The notes under the pieces: generated by a model | What the model was told of the DNA's origin: nothing | The model's database searches: none | Seen by the model: the letters and a program-made list of their open reading frames with translations, nothing else | Translations under genes and position numbers: made by a program | In this document: positions 1 through 12,527 of the stretch, in pieces | Position numbering within the stretch: the first letter of the stretch is position 1 | Layout of the letters: each line of letters begins with the position of its first letter | From: Gloeopeniophorella convolvens | Lineage: Eukaryota > Basidiomycota > Agaricomycetes > Russulales | Assembly (NCBI GenBank): GCA_022496205.1 | Contig: WTXD01000050.1 | Location: 1-64,000, forward strand | Direction of reading: 5' to 3' | Length of the DNA: 64,000 nucleotides

Positions 1-991
1 GGGCGGGCTAGATGGGCTGATGAACATTGTAGACAAATTGGGAAGGTGTGGGCAGGCCACGCAGGCAGTGCCAAGCCATGGAAGGCACGAGGGACCGACT
101 TGTCAGCTACCTTAACGGGCTGGGCGGGCTGTTTATGTGCGACAGGCTCGATGAGGACACGACAGTGGGCTGGACAGGCAGGATGGACAGCGGGAGAGTT
201 ACTAGCGTTCAAACAGACCTGATTAGGAAACCGCAGGCGGGCCAGCCCGCGCGGGCGCGCCTTTCGCGCGATTACAGCACTAGTTGGCTGGGTGGATCAC
301 ATGAGCGACACGTGTCTAATTAGATATGAATGTACAGAGGGGCAGGTGGAGGGGATGTTGAAACTTACAGATCCACCATAGCTAAGCACGAACATACTTC
401 GGGTCGCTCGTGCGCTCATTCTTTATGAACCGATTATCCATGACCCATCGTCTCATTGAGCGCTCACTTTCCTCCCGCGGCTGATCCCACGCGGCACCCG
501 AGCTTAACGCGTCGCCCCGGCATCGCTCTCGAACGCAAGGGCGTTTGCCTGCAGGTCAGTTTCTGCGGGCGAGCATTAATGTTCCTGTGCTTCTTTTTCG
601 TACGCGCGTCTATCCAAGGGCATATCGGCGCTCCAATGCATCCTACTCCCACATTCAGAAGGTTAGCATGAATCGGACGATTTCCTTGGATCCACACCCT
701 TGAAATTATCTGTATGTTCTTGGGAACAAAGTGGAATGAGCCTGCTTACTGAAATGCAGCGAGTCTTACCAACGTCGTGGAGAGAACTCTTGAATGCTGG
801 GCCCCGAGTTCATACCGCCGGTCACGCTCATCGCGATAACATCTAGTGCGTGAGCGGGTCTGGTATCAGATCGCATACCAGGGTAGCGCCCTGCCTAGCG
901 CCTGCGGCACCATATATTCAGACGCAGGGGGGGAGGGGGGCGACCTAGCGTCTCAGCGCACAGTCGACGACGCCCGCCCGTCAACTCGACC
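1..991. other. Intergenic, no gene recognised
   Basis: No open frame here resembles a known protein or has convincing splice structure. GGGCGGGCT occurs at 1-9 and again near 122-130 in a GC-rich, G-skewed stretch. The last 100 bases should hold the promoter and 5' UTR of the glutathione transferase gene; a possible TATA-like string (catatatt) lies near 911-918, about 75 nt before its ATG. Confidence 0.5.
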
Positions 992-1819
992 ATGTCTGAG
1001 GAGATTCTCTACACCTTCTACGACATTCCTGGAAATTCAGTGAAGTATTTGGCTTGGTCGCCGAGCACGTGGAAAACTAGGTAGGTCACTGTCGCTCCCC
1101 TGAGTGAGGTATGAACAATTTCCTGGGGCAGGCTCGCGCTCAACTACAAAGGTGTCCCGTACAAGACCGAGTGGGTCGAGTACCCCGACATAGCCCCACT
1201 CGCGCAACGCATCGGTGCGCTGCACACCTCGGTGGGGAGTGATGGCACGTTGAAGTACACGGCACCGATCCTACGCAATGTGCGCACCGGCAGCGTGGTC
1301 TCCGACTCGTACAAGATCGCGAAGGCGCTCGAGCGCGATCACCCCGAGCCGCCGCTCTTCCCGCCCGGCCGCGAGGACGTGATTGAGGCCATCGGGCGCG
1401 CCTTCAGCACAGACGTGGCGCGCCCGGGACGGGCGCTACTCGTCGCGCGGGTCCACAACCAGCTCAACGATGCGAGTAAGCCATACTTCCGCAAGACGCG
1501 TGAGGAGCTGTTGGGCGCGCCGCTCGGCCACTTCGACACGCCCGAGCAATGGATCTTGGTGCGCGACGCGCTCGCGCCGATTGCGGCTGCGGCCGACGCC
1601 CGTGGCGAGTCGGACACATTCTTGGTCGGCAAGACAGAGACATATGCGGACGTCGTCGCTGCGGCCTGGCTGGGCTGGGTGCGCCGAATGTGCGGCGCGG
1701 GGACGCAGGAGTGGGCGGAGGTGGAGAAGTGGCACGGCGGTAGGTGGGGAAGGCTTGTGCGGGCGTTGAAGAAGTGGGAATATGTCAATGACCCGTCCCA
1801 GCCTGATGAAGCCGTTTGA
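992..1819 (+). CDS. Glutathione S-transferase, fungal GSTFuA (LigE/etherase-related) type
   Basis: Two exons, 992-1080 and 1132-1819, with a 51-nt GT-AG intron; the join restores an Arg codon and gives about 258 residues. The N-terminal thioredoxin-fold half reads MSEEILYTFYDIPGNSVKY and then continues with ALNYKGVPYKTEWVEYPDI. This start is typical of fungal LigE-related transferases (GSTFuA), where the Ser near residue 16 lies in the usual catalytic position. The helical C-terminal half contains an acidic-aromatic DTFLVGKTETYADV stretch, equivalent to the GST N-capping/DxxV region. Expected role: glutathione conjugation or binding of aromatic wood-derived compounds in the cytosol. The family assignment is from sequence resemblance; substrate is unknown. 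The ATG at 992 was chosen because it is the first one giving the conserved N-terminus across the intron. Confidence 0.88.
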
Positions 1820-2332
1820 TATGAACCATCTTTTCCGAAGTCCTGCCATGAGAGACTCGGTTGACCTATGCTACGACGCCATCGTGGAACGACAGGTTCG
1901 TGTTGGTCTGCGTGTTTGCAATATAGTTTCAATGTAAAGTCTCCGACGCACGTTACTTGTGCGGTCCTATTTATTATCGGCCGCGAATGCAGTGTCGACA
2001 ACCGCGCAATTAAGTAGGGTAGACGGCTGCCGAGACCCAGTGAGGCTGATAGTTGCGGAAGTACATTCAAGAAGGACTCTTATTCAAGATATGTGCTACA
2101 AGTTCGTGCATGAGATGATGGTGGTTGGGATAGAAAAACATAGCAAACGAAAAGTCAAAGACGATTCTACACAGAGGCGGACCAGCGGCCCGAGATAAGC
2201 CGAGGAAACCGGGCCGAGAGCGCCGAACTCATCAGCCGAGTTCCAGCGAGCTCCGTTCTGCTCTTGACCTTGACAGCGCACCTTGGTAATGCACCTGGTG
2301 TTCACAGTTTACACGGCAGCATCCTCATATGA
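1820..2332. other. Intergenic, GST 3' flank and GPI2 5' flank
   Basis: About 510 bases with only short unrelated open frames. It should contain the GST 3' UTR and the promoter of the next gene. No repeat or RNA gene was seen. Confidence 0.5.
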
Positions 2333-3530
2333 ATGACAGCAGCACCCGATAGCGCCGGAGATGGGGAATGGCAGCGCGTGCTTTGGAAGCCGCAGCCCTT
2401 TCCTGACAACTATGTTCCGCCCTCATTCCTATCCTCATTAATCACGAACCGTGCGTGCTCATATCGTGTGTTGTAATCTCCTAGAGCTAATTGCTGTCTG
2501 TCTGAACAGAGAACGTCCACCGATACAACTACTGGTCCCTCGTCTTAGGCGCATGCACTATATCCCAGCATCTCTCTGCTGTCTTCATCTTTCTAGCCAT
2601 CTTTACCCGTCTGCTGGACCAGACTCTTGATCCGCGCCTCCTTGTCGCCCTATCCACGGCAATATTTGTAGGGGGCCTCTTCATATGGGAGCTGATGGAA
2701 CATACCCAGGAGGTGCCACGCACCTCGTCACCCGACCGCCGTGCGTCTTGTAGCATCTTAATTCCTAGTGGCATAGGCTAACGTACCTCCAGGTGGACAC
2801 ATAGTGAAGGGTTCATTGCTTCTGTTTCTCGCGCTTATGGCGCTTGCGCCCATTCTACGCACCCTTACCGCTCCCACCTCTGCCGACTCCATCTGGGCAC
2901 TCGCAACAGCGTTGTTCCTGGTGCATGCTTCGCTGGCAGATTACTCCTACACCCCATCCCCGCAACGTGAACGGCACGCCATTTTCCTCCCTCTCGCGCG
3001 CGAACGGGCTTTACTGAGAACGCTTCTTCACGCAAAGGCTTACCTCCGTATTGTCGATCAACGCCGCCATCTCAGCTGTAGTCGTCCTGGCATCGCGGCT
3101 GCACGAAGACCTCGCGGTTTTTTCTCTTATGTTATTCTCCGTAGAGGTTTTCGCATTGTTTCCTATCTTGCGTAGGCGCATCCAGGTGGGTTAATCTCAG
3201 CTACCGATACGTCTTCCCTTGTAATGATGTGCATATAGTCAGCCCCTGCCGTTGTACAGTGCTTTGTGACCGTCGTACTCGGTACAATGGCTCTGGCGGC
3301 CCCGCTACCTGCGCTCTGCGCGATTGTGCTTTTGAGCGTAGTCTTTGGCGCCCCGGCAGCACTGATGTGGGCGCAGCAGCATAAGAAGTACGACCTCTGT
3401 TCGCTCATCAGCAAATACCTAACGAGATCTCCGCAGCGAGATTCGCGGGCCTTGGGACACGGCCACTCCGCGCGGGTTCATGCGTGATTACCAGGGTGGA
3501 CGAGAAGTTAGTCCCAAGGATTTACAGTAA
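2333..3530 (+). CDS. GPI2: GPI2/PIG-C subunit of GPI-N-acetylglucosaminyltransferase
   Basis: Multi-exon membrane protein of the complex that adds GlcNAc to phosphatidylinositol on the cytosolic face of the ER, the first step of GPI-anchor synthesis. The start at 2333 gives the family hallmark EWQRVLWKPQPFPDNYVPPSF. Later exons encode HRYNYWSLVLGACTIS, then LLLFLALMALAPILRTLTA followed by TSADSIWALATALFLVHASL, then NAAISAVVVLASRLHEDLAV leading to EVFALFPILRRRIQ, then FVTVVLGTMALAAPLPALC. All are hydrophobic segments in the PIG-C order. The last exon begins at 3437 after a 49-nt intron (3388-3436) and yields NEIRGPWDTATPR, matching the conserved C-terminal KxEIxGPWD signature. Stop codon is at 3528-3530. 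At least four introns are needed. The region around 2700-2800 was not resolved exactly. Confidence 0.9.
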
Positions 3531-4313
3531 CATCAAACTGTGGCCTTGATGGATCGAAGCGACTTTTGGCAATTTATCCTGGGCCGCGCTGGCTGTCGAT
3601 GGTACACAAGTGTCGCGTAACTCTAACTGGAGTGGTGCTCACGTACGTCGCACCACTCGTTCTCCGTATCCAGTGGTAACTGAAACGTTTTCTCATAGCG
3701 TAGGTGTGCTTGGGGTAGTAGACAGGGTCGTCAAGAAATGAAGTGCATCCGTAGATCTGTTTCGGTGAACTCAGGTGTTTCGCCCTCGGGTTGACAATTA
3801 CCATCACATGATCGATCAGTACTTCAGCCCTGTAATGCGATTTCCTAGTCGCGACAGGTCGCGACACCCCGAGCAGTTCCTCCGATGACGGGGTCCGGGG
3901 CGCCGCGCTGCGCCGCGGTGCCACTAGGCCTCTATAATTTGCCAAATGAAAGGGTACTCTAGTGCTGAACTGGATCTGTGGCTGGGCCTGGGGGCAGGCG
4001 GTGGTGGGGCTGCGATTGGTGTGGTCTAGCGAAGTGAGCTTGTCGCGCTCCCCGTCACCGAAGTTTGCGGCCCCGAGTTCCCATAAAAGGCATCTCCAGG
4101 ATTCGTCATCCGCGTGCACACTTGCGAAATTGATGCCGCGCCGTGTCGAGTGGACTGCCTTCTTTGCTTCTTCTCCTCTGATACGCTTTCCCTTATACCG
4201 GAGGCGCAAATTTCCATTGACATGCTCCAACGAAGCTACAAAAACGGCGCGGGGAAGCGACAACGCCGCCCTGTCGCGCCCCGCCGACTCTGTTGCTACC
4301 ATCTCGCCGCGTT
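3531..4313. other. Intergenic between GPI2 and MFS gene
   Basis: A 242-codon open frame on the minus strand (3574-4302) spans most of this gap, but it has no recognisable domain, no splice-linked partner and runs through the likely promoter of the transporter gene. It is treated as chance. No RNA gene or mobile element was seen. Confidence 0.45.
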
Positions 4314-6510
4314 ATGACCGATACACACTCGCTCGCAGAGACCGACCGCCCCGAGAAGCTCAAGCATGGCGACGCCGACGTGACTATCCAGGCCAGGACC
4401 GAGGATGTGTACACGGAAGACGAGCTCGACCCCGTCTATGCCGCTAAGGCTAAGGTTCTGAATGACGCGTTGCAGGAGATCGGAATGGGGAAATACCAGG
4501 TATGCGCTACTTTCGACTAGCCCTTTCAACGTGGACAGGGCTCAAGGTCATTCACAGTGGTACTTGTTCGTCGTGGCTGGGTTTGGGTGGCTCTCGTGCG
4601 TCTGTTTATTTTGCATTGCGTGCGCCGATTGATGGTGGACCATAGGGACAATCTCTGGCCGGCAAGTGATCCGCATAACATCGCAGCCTCTGACCATGCT
4701 GACCTCGCTGCAGATTGTCACAGGCCTGATCTTCACGCCCGTAGTCAACGAGTTCGCCTTTAAGGGTCAATTCCTCAAACTCGGGCAGAACATCGGTCTG
4801 CTTGTTGGCGCGGTATTTTGGGGTATTGGATCGGATGTCTGGGGACGCCAGTAAGTTTGCGCATATACGTCCTCAAAGGGCGCAGAGCTTATTTCGTGCT
4901 TTGTAGATGGTCCTTCAACTTGACGCTACTAGTTACGGGCATCTTTGCAACTGCTGCTGGCGCGTCGCCCAACTCGGTCGCGCTGTGCTCCCTCGCTGCC
5001 GTGTGGAGCATCGGCGTGGGAGGTAATCTCCCTGTCGACTCTGCCGTATTCTTAGGTATGCATACAATCATATTTTAACTGGGCGCTTCTGATAAGATAT
5101 CCAGAATTCGTCCCCGCATCACATCAGTATCTGCTGACCGTCCTGTCCATCTGGTGGGCCCTTGGACAGCTCCTTGGAAGCCTGGTGCGTCGCGCTTCGA
5201 AGCACCTGACCTTCCTAGCTCCTTACGCCGGGATGTATAGGTCGCGTGGCCGCTGATCGCGAACTTCTCCTGCCCGACTACGACGCCACCCTCTCCATGC
5301 GCGCGCTCAGACAACCAAGGCTGGCGGTACTTCCTGTATGCCATGGGCGGGCTTATGCTCTTCCTTTTTGTGCTCCGCTTCTTCGTCTTCCACCTCTACG
5401 AGAGCCCGAAGTACCTCATGGGACGCGGGCGCGATGAGGAAGCTGTCGAGGTCGTGCACAAGGTCGCCGCATACAACGGGAAGACGAGCAGTTTGACGCT
5501 GGAGATGCTTCGGGCGGCGGAGGAACGGGGCCGCACAAGGTCCAAGGGCGACTCGTCCTTGGAGAGTGCGCAGGCGCCCGCGATAGACACGTCTGCTCTC
5601 GGCGCAGCGCGCAGGACGCTGCGAGCCTTCGGAACGGAGCATATTACGCCGCTGTTCCAGACGCGGAAGCTTGCGTGGTCGACGAGCTTGCTCATTATCC
5701 TCTGGGGTGCGTCACTTGTCCTCCTGTTCGCTCTGAAGCTTACCCCTTGGTTTCAGCCCTCATCGGTCTTGCATTCCCACTGTAAGTTTCTCCTTCATTT
5801 CCGAACTGAGCACATGGCTTACAGAGGTTCATATCAGATACAACAGCTTCGTGACCTATTTGTATGCTACTTTTCCCTTTCCTCGACTTCCTTTGTTGAC
5901 TGTGTTTTGCAGCCTGGCAACTCGAGGAGCTGATTTTGGTGATGGTTCCACGTACATAACCTATCGCAACGTGAGCAGTCTTCACCTTCTTGCAGCTGAA
6001 ATTTGATTTCGCCTCTCCAGCAAGTCATCATAAGTGTTATTGGTGTCCCTGGGGCTCTCCTTGCCGGATGGGCAGTCGAACTCCCATATATTGGCCGTCG
6101 TGGTGCATTGGCAATCTCCACAGGTTCGTGGACTACCGAGCGGCCCTCTTCTATATGCGCGGTGCTAATAATACGCAGCATTGACCGGCGTGTTCCTCTT
6201 CGCCTCGACGACGGCGCGCACATCCGATGCGCTGCTCGGCTGGAACTGTGGCTACAGCTTCACGAGCAACATCATGTACGGCGTGCTGTACGCGATCTCG
6301 CCGGAGCTCTTCCCGACGAAGGACCGCGGGACGGGCAACGCGCTCGTCGCGGCGGCGAACCGCATCTTCGGGATCATGGCGCCGATCATCGCTCTCTACG
6401 CGGACCTCACGACGTCCGCGCCAATCTACGTGTCCGGCGCGATATTCATCGTGTCCGGCTTCATCGCCCTGCTGCTGCCGTTCGAGCCGCGCGGGAGGGC
6501 GTCGCTCTAG
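4314..6510 (+). CDS. Major facilitator superfamily transporter (SV2/SLC22-like fungal group)
   Basis: Multi-exon 12-TM transporter of the plasma membrane or vacuole. The ATG at 4314 opens a charged cytosolic tail (MTDTHSLAETD), followed by NDALQEIGMGKYQ and the first membrane segment (LFVVAGFGWL). The loop 2-3 MFS signature is seen as GSDVWGRQ, split by an intron. Later parts are VWSIGVGGNLPVDSAVFLEF, WWALGQLLGSLVAWPLI, a central cytosolic loop beginning ESPKYLMGRGRDEEAVEVV, and a C-terminal half with GVPGALLAGWAVELPYIGRR and SPELFPTKDRGTGNAL; the last resembles the E-x-FPT-x-xRgtg motif of this MFS group. Stop at 6508-6510. The substrate cannot be read from sequence; relatives include carboxylate, sugar and phosphate carriers. 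Confidence 0.88.
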
Positions 6511-7188
6511 GCGCAAAAAGTGCTGCGGGATCTGCGGTTCTGTAGTCACCTGCCGGGATGTCAATGCTGCGGTACGCCCGCAGCCAGAGGTGTGGCCTTG
6601 AGGGCATCGGGGCATGGCGTTCGAAGCTTGCTGCGGGTGCGGATCAGTTCCCGCAGCCGCGTCGCGCAGCAGTCGGGTGATCTGAACGTCCACGTCAACG
6701 AACAGTTAATATTAATATTCCCCCAGGTCGATACCAGGACTGTACACATCCTAGATTGCTACTTAATATATTGTATATTTTGTACTCAGTAGGGAGAAAA
6801 ACCCCTATGACAATGGGGTAGAGTGCAGTCATGGAGTTGACGTTGAGAGGCCCACGTCGAAATGTTGTCGAAATGACAGGAAATGACAGGATTCGAGCAT
6901 GCGCGATCCAAACAGGCAACTCGCTTCGCCGCAGTCAATCTCATGCTGGATCCGAAGTAGGGTCCTTCAGCGCCTGATTGCCATTTTGTTCTCTTTGGAT
7001 CATGATCAACATCCATCGTGGTTGCTCTACCTGTGTCCGGGTCAAGGCCAAGTGTGGCAGAAGCTATAACACCAAAGCAGAGCATCCGTGGCACCTGGGA
7101 GACTCCTGGGAGGACTCACTAGCCCCTTCTTCCACGCACCCAATTCCTTCCCAACACCAAACTTTACGCCCTTCACCACTGCACCACG
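6511..7188. other. Intergenic before Dicer gene
   Basis: An AT-richer stretch at about 6700-6800 (taatattaatatt, ttaatatattgtatatttt) probably holds the transporter's 3' end. The rest is the likely Dicer promoter. No gene is recognised. Confidence 0.5.
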
Positions 7189-10100
7189 ATGGCCGATGAC
7201 GATGTCAGCATGCGAGATGGTGGGATGGCCGAGCACGTTCCGATTCCCACAACGCGCGGCTACCAGCAGGAGATGCTCCATGAGAGCCTGCAGCAGAACA
7301 TTGTCATTGCACTTGACACAGGGGCTGGGAAGACCCATATCGCGGTTCTGCGCATGAAGCTTGAGGCAGAGCGCGAGTCGACAAAGGTGCGCCTACCATT
7401 ATCATGCCGGGGATTGTAGCGAACTCTCATCGTATCTCGCCTTTGTGTCCCAGGTTTCGTGGTTCATCGCGCCCACTGTCGCGCTCGCGAACCAGCAGCG
7501 CCACGTCATCGCAGGGCATCTTCCCGTGTCGGTTGGCCTGATATCCGGCGCGAACGAACCCGACCAGTGGCGAGACAAGGCTCTGTGGCGCCGTGTGCTC
7601 GACACGCACCACGTCGTCATCAGCACCCACGACGTCCTGCTCAACGCTCTCCGCCACGGGTACATCAAGCTTGGCCGGGATATCGGCCTGCTCGTGTTCG
7701 ATGAGGCGCACCATGCGGCGGACAAGCACGCATACAATCTCATTATGCAGGAGTTCTACTTCAGCCTTCCTCCCCGTTTGGCTCAGGACGCAGGTGGCAT
7801 CGTGCGCCCGATGATCCTTGGGCTCACGGCCAGTCCGATCTTTGGTGGTGACGTCGAAAAGGCGTTCAGGTGAGCCAGCACCTCGCATCGTTCGGCGTAT
7901 GTCTGAGCGCCCATATACAGGAAAATAGAGGGAAATCTGGACTCTATCATCCGTGCTCCGCTCCTCTTCCGAGCAGAGTTGGCCGGCTTCGTGCACCGCC
8001 CTCAGTTCAAACATATTATCTACGCCATGTCGGCGTACCAGCTCTCAGGGACGCCCCCGTCACGCAGCCTGCAGTCGCTCAAGCAGGTTGTCATGTCCCT
8101 CGTCATCGACGAAGATCCTTATGTCATTCATCTGCGGTCCTCGCTGAAGCGTCTCAACCCCGGCCCAGAGCGCACTCGCACCGACCAAAAGCTGTCCAAA
8201 ACGATTGACAAGAAGGATACCTTCACTCACAGGGGCCTGCGCGACTTCGAGCGCGCTGCGGACGAGATCTGCATGGACTTGGGCCCGTGGGCTGCGGACT
8301 GGTACATCCAGCAGGTTTGCGAGCAGGTGGCCGGTGCCAAGGGCGTCTTTCCCGAGTTCCGGTCTTCGTGGAGCGACAGCGAGAAGACATACCTCGTCAA
8401 CAATCTGGCGCGCGTAGAGGTCGCGCCTGTTCCTGACGACCCTGAGGACCTCCTCCGGCGCAGCTCGGACAAGGTGCAGAAATTGGTCGACAATCTGATC
8501 GAGGAGAAGGCCTACTTCGAGGGCTTTTCGGAGGAGTACCGCAGCCTTGTGTTCGTCACGCGGCGGGACGCAGTCCTCGCACTGACGGAAGTACTCTCCC
8601 GGCACCCGCAAACCGCGCAGATCTTCAACGTGGGCAGCCTCGTTGGCGAGTCTGGCAACTCGCAACGACACGCGTTCCTCGACATCACGAATCGCTTACT
8701 GCGCAAGCCGTCGACCGAGACCCTTCAGGAGTTCCGTATCGGCGAGCTCAACGTGATTGTCGCGACGGCCGTCGCCGAAGAGGGCCTGGACATCCAGGCG
8801 TGCTGCAGCGTCATCCGATGGGATCCGCCTGCGAACATGGTCAGCTGGGCGCAGAGCCGCGGAAGAGCGCGGCAGAAGCGCAGCACATTCACTGTCATGT
8901 TTCCGGACATCCTTGCGTTCGAGCCGACCGTGCAGAACTGGGAGGGACTGGAGCGCGACATGGCTCGACTTTATAACACTGGGAAGGAACGCGATGCGCC
9001 TGTGCGCCAAGAAGACCCGGCTGACGACTCCGACCCCTCGTTGCGGTTCCATGTTGAGTCTACAGGGTGAGTGACCTTCGCGCTTCCCTCAGTCGCCTGG
9101 TCGCTGAATGCCCGTGCGTAGCGCATTGCTGTCGGGGAACTCGGCGATCCAGCACATCAACCATTTCTGCTCGATCCTTCCTCATCATGGAAAGAACGGT
9201 CATACACCTGTGTACGACATCGATCCTCCGGATTACCCTGCAGAATGGCACTCGTATGGCGGGAGTCGCTCGGATCCCCTGGGGCCGTTCGGCTGCACCC
9301 TCACCCTCCCGAGGCTTTTGGACCCCCGTCTTCGCACGTTCACCACCCCCCGCATCCATCGCAGCAAGGTGTCGGCGAGACGCCACGTCGCGTTCCAAGC
9401 GTACCTTGCGCTCTACCAGAATGGGCTGCTCAACGACCACCTCCTGCCTCTCACAAGCGTCCTCGAGCCAGAGAAGGAGGCTGAAGTGCGGGAGCTGCTC
9501 AAGGACATCGATCACCGCGACGGCACCGCGCAGGTCTCTAGCCAGGTGGATCCATGGCTGGTCACTGGCAGCGCGGACGCATGGCGGGTAGTGCGGCTGG
9601 AGGTGGACGGGATGGCGCCCCTTCGCATGCTTACGCAAGCCACGCTCCCTGCACTCCAAGACGACGAGCTTCCCCTAATCCACACCCGCGAGCTCCCGCC
9701 ATTCAGAGTACGCGTCGCAATGGAGGACGTCCCCATCGCCATTGATGACGCCATCGTGGTGCGCGCGAAGAGCTTCACGCGCCGGCTCTTTTGGCCAGTT
9801 TACGGCGCACGGATGGCGTGGGACAAGACGGATTATCTTCATCTCTTCATCCCCGCGGACGAGTCTCCGACCATCTGGGACGAACGGCGCGAGGCCTTCG
9901 CTTCGAGTCCCCATTCCCAAGGCTCTCTTGTGCGAGGGCTGTTCGCTCCTTTCGAATGGTTCGAGCAGCTATACGGTCGCGCGCGCATAGAAGTCCTGGG
10001 TGGTGCGGCATTCACCGGCAAATTCTTTCAGTTCGTGCGATGGCGCGACGGCCCCATCACACCGGAAGAGGAGGCGGGCATTCTTAAGCGCTACGTACAC

Positions 10101-12290
10101 AAGGATGCAGGCGATGACTTCAATGTCAAGTTCGACATCACGTATCCACTGATCGAGGCCCGGCCCTTTGCCAAGCGCAACTTCCTCACGCCCATGCCGG
10201 TTGAAGCCAAAGGGCTAGAAGCTGCGAGCCAGAAGCCCGTCCTGCTCCTGAAGGAGTTTACAGCGGTCGGACTATTCTCGTCTCAAGAGATTCAGTGGGC
10301 TCAGTGGGCCCCGTCCATCATCCGCCATTTCCAGATCGTGCACACGGTCAAGTCTATGCGGGACGCTCTGTTCTCCGGGACACCGCTTGCCGATATGCCC
10401 CTGGAACTGCTCATACCGGCCACTACCGCGCCAGTTGCCCAGGAGCGAAGCCACTACCAGCGCCTCGAGACGCTTGGCGATACCGTCCTCAAGTACGCAG
10501 CGACCATCCAGCTCCTGTCGGAGCATCCGCTTTGGCATGAGGGGTACCTGGCGAGGCGCAAGGACCATGCGGTTTCCAATGTCAACCTCGCCAAAAGAGC
10601 GATCGGCCTCCAGTTGTACAAATGGATCATCCGTGACCGTATCGTGCCCAAGAGGTGGAAGCCGCGACTTCTGTCGGACCCCGTTGCCCCTCTCCACGAA
10701 GAACCGAAGCCAGACATGACGGAGAAGGCGAAGAGGAAGGCTTCTGTCGCGCAGAACCTGTCGACGAAGGTCTTGGCGGACGTTGTCGAGGCGCTTATTG
10801 GAGCAGCGTACCTTCATGGCGGGTTCGAGCTTGGCGTAGAATGCCTGAAAGTCTTCGACCTTGGCCTCCCGTGGCGCCCAATCTCCGAGCGGATAGACGA
10901 CATGTTGTCGCGCGTCATCGAGCTCGACCTCTACCCGGCACAGATCCCCGTCGTCGAAGAGATCCTGGGCTACACATTCCGCCGCAAGACGCTTGCCGTG
11001 GAGGCCCTCATGCACGCCAGCTACCACAGTGATGTCGAAACGATCTCGTACGAGCGGATGGAGTTCCTTGGAGACGCTGTGCTGGACATGATCGTCACCG
11101 ACTACCTGTTCAATGTGCCAGGCAAGGAGTACAGCCCAGGACATCTGCACCTCCGCAGGACGGCCGTGGTCAACGCGCACTTCCTCGCCATGCTGTGTCT
11201 GCGTGCATCGACGGAGCACACTGTGACCATGCCGGTGGGGTCGAAGCACGGCACGCAGTTCAAAGAGAGCACGCACCGCACGTACCTTTGGCAGTGTCTG
11301 CTGCATTCCAGCGTGCCTGTCTTGGACGAGCAGCAGGAAACCTTCGCACGATGGGAGCGCCTGGGCGGCCGCGAGCGCATCGAGGCGGAGCTCGCGCACG
11401 GCCGGCTTTTCCCGTGGTCCGCGCTGACGTCCTTGCATGCGCCAAAGTTCCTCAGCGACATGCTCGAGAGCTTGCTCGGCGCTGTTTTCCTCGACTCCAA
11501 GGGCGACCTGAACATCGTGCGCGGTGTGCTACGTCGCCTGGGGCTGTTCGAGATCCTGGAGCGAATCGTCACGGACGAAGTTGACGTGCGGCACCCGGTC
11601 TCGCGGCTGTACCTGTGGGCGAGCAAGCACCACCAGAAGGTGTCATGCTCCGTGCCCAAGCGCGAAGGGAGCAGGGTCAGCTGCTCGGCCCTCTGGGACA
11701 ACTACGAAATCGCGAGGGTCGAGGACGAGTGGCGCGGGCGCGTCAGCCAGGAGGACGTCCGCTTCGCTGTGGCAGATCAGGCCGTTGCGCTGCTCGAAGA
11801 CCCCGTCTCACTGCTTCAGATCTGGCTAGCCAAGCGCAAACGGAGCGTGGAGTACACAGTAGGGCGGCCGGACGATGCACTGGAGTGCACTGTGCTTGTT
11901 GATGGCACCGTAATCTCGAGGATCCGGTCGCATGGCCAGGAAGTCGAGGACGACGTCAAAAGAGCTGCTGCCGCAGAGGCGCTCAGAACGCTCGAAGCGC
12001 CTGTGCACTGGCTAGCGTTCTTGGCCGCACAACACCAGTTTGGAGTAGAGTACCAAATCTACGAAGAAGAGGGCGCGAAGATCTGTACCGTGTATGTGGA
12101 CGGATGGGAGGTTGGGAGGTTCGAGCACCGCGCCAAGACACAGGTTGTCACCGAAGAAGAACTGATGGCGGGGGCGGCGAAGGACGCCGTGGAGGTTGTG
12201 GGGCAACGCATTGCCGATTTGCAGGATACGAAAGATAACTCAAGCTGGGACGATGTAGATTGGTCGGCCTCGCAAGAGGATTGGATGTAG
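7189..12290 (+). CDS. Dicer-like ribonuclease III with helicase and extended C-terminus
   Basis: Four exons, 7189-7386, 7454-7869, 7921-9066 and 9122-12290, joined by short GT-AG introns, give 1,642 residues. The enzyme cuts double-stranded RNA into small RNAs for RNA silencing. Domains in order: DExD helicase with Walker A DTGAGKT (Lys48) and FDEAHHA (about 148), then LTASP; helicase C with [18 protein letters not shown] and QSRGRARQ (about 485-520); Dicer dimerisation-like region from about 590; RNase IIIa with [11 protein letters not shown] (about 1034) and the second acidic pair [14 protein letters not shown]; RNase IIIb with [14 protein letters not shown] (about 1229) and [16 protein letters not shown]. 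Both RNase III domains keep the acidic catalytic positions. No PAZ domain is evident, as in many fungal Dicers. Three repeated modules follow. The gene reads without frame disruption. Confidence 0.95.
11594..12205 (+). repeat. Three tandem dsRBD-like modules in the Dicer C-terminus
   Basis: The last 210 or so residues of Dicer divide into three consecutive units of about 66-69 residues, at 11594-11801, 11802-11999 and 12000-12205. Each begins with Pro-Val and a hydrophobic helix ([54 protein letters not shown]). Each continues with a strand ending in a V/Y-x-D or similar turn and closes with an Ala-rich helix ([43 protein letters not shown]). This is the helix-strands-helix plan of double-stranded RNA binding domains. 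The repeat is visible in the sequence; the dsRBD fold is inferred. Confidence 0.7.
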
Positions 12291-12527
12291 CCTTAGTGAC
12301 ACCAATATCTGTATTTCGAGCTTGTACAAAATGCCACCCCGTTTTCTTGCAACTGGCACTTTGTCCTAGACGCTTATCGGCGCCGATGCTATGGCCGCGA
12401 TCGCCGAAGGCCCGAAACGCGTGCACCGGAAATAAAGTCACGTGATGTATCGGTGATCGAACCCGCGCCGTCGAGATTCGGCCTTGCTGCATTGGCGTGT
12501 TATCGCACTTTACTCTCAACCATCATC

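Noticed and set aside
1339..2070. 243-codon minus-strand frame opposite the GST gene
   Set aside because: Antisense of a recognised GST; composition is low-complexity Ser/Arg as expected for a shadow.
3574..4302. 242-codon open frame on the minus strand
   Set aside because: No domain, no conserved motif and no splice partner; it overlaps the promoter of the MFS gene. GC-rich DNA often gives such frames by chance.
10272..11438. 388-codon minus-strand frame opposite Dicer
   Set aside because: It is the antisense shadow of the RNase III domains, which are clearly the coding strand.
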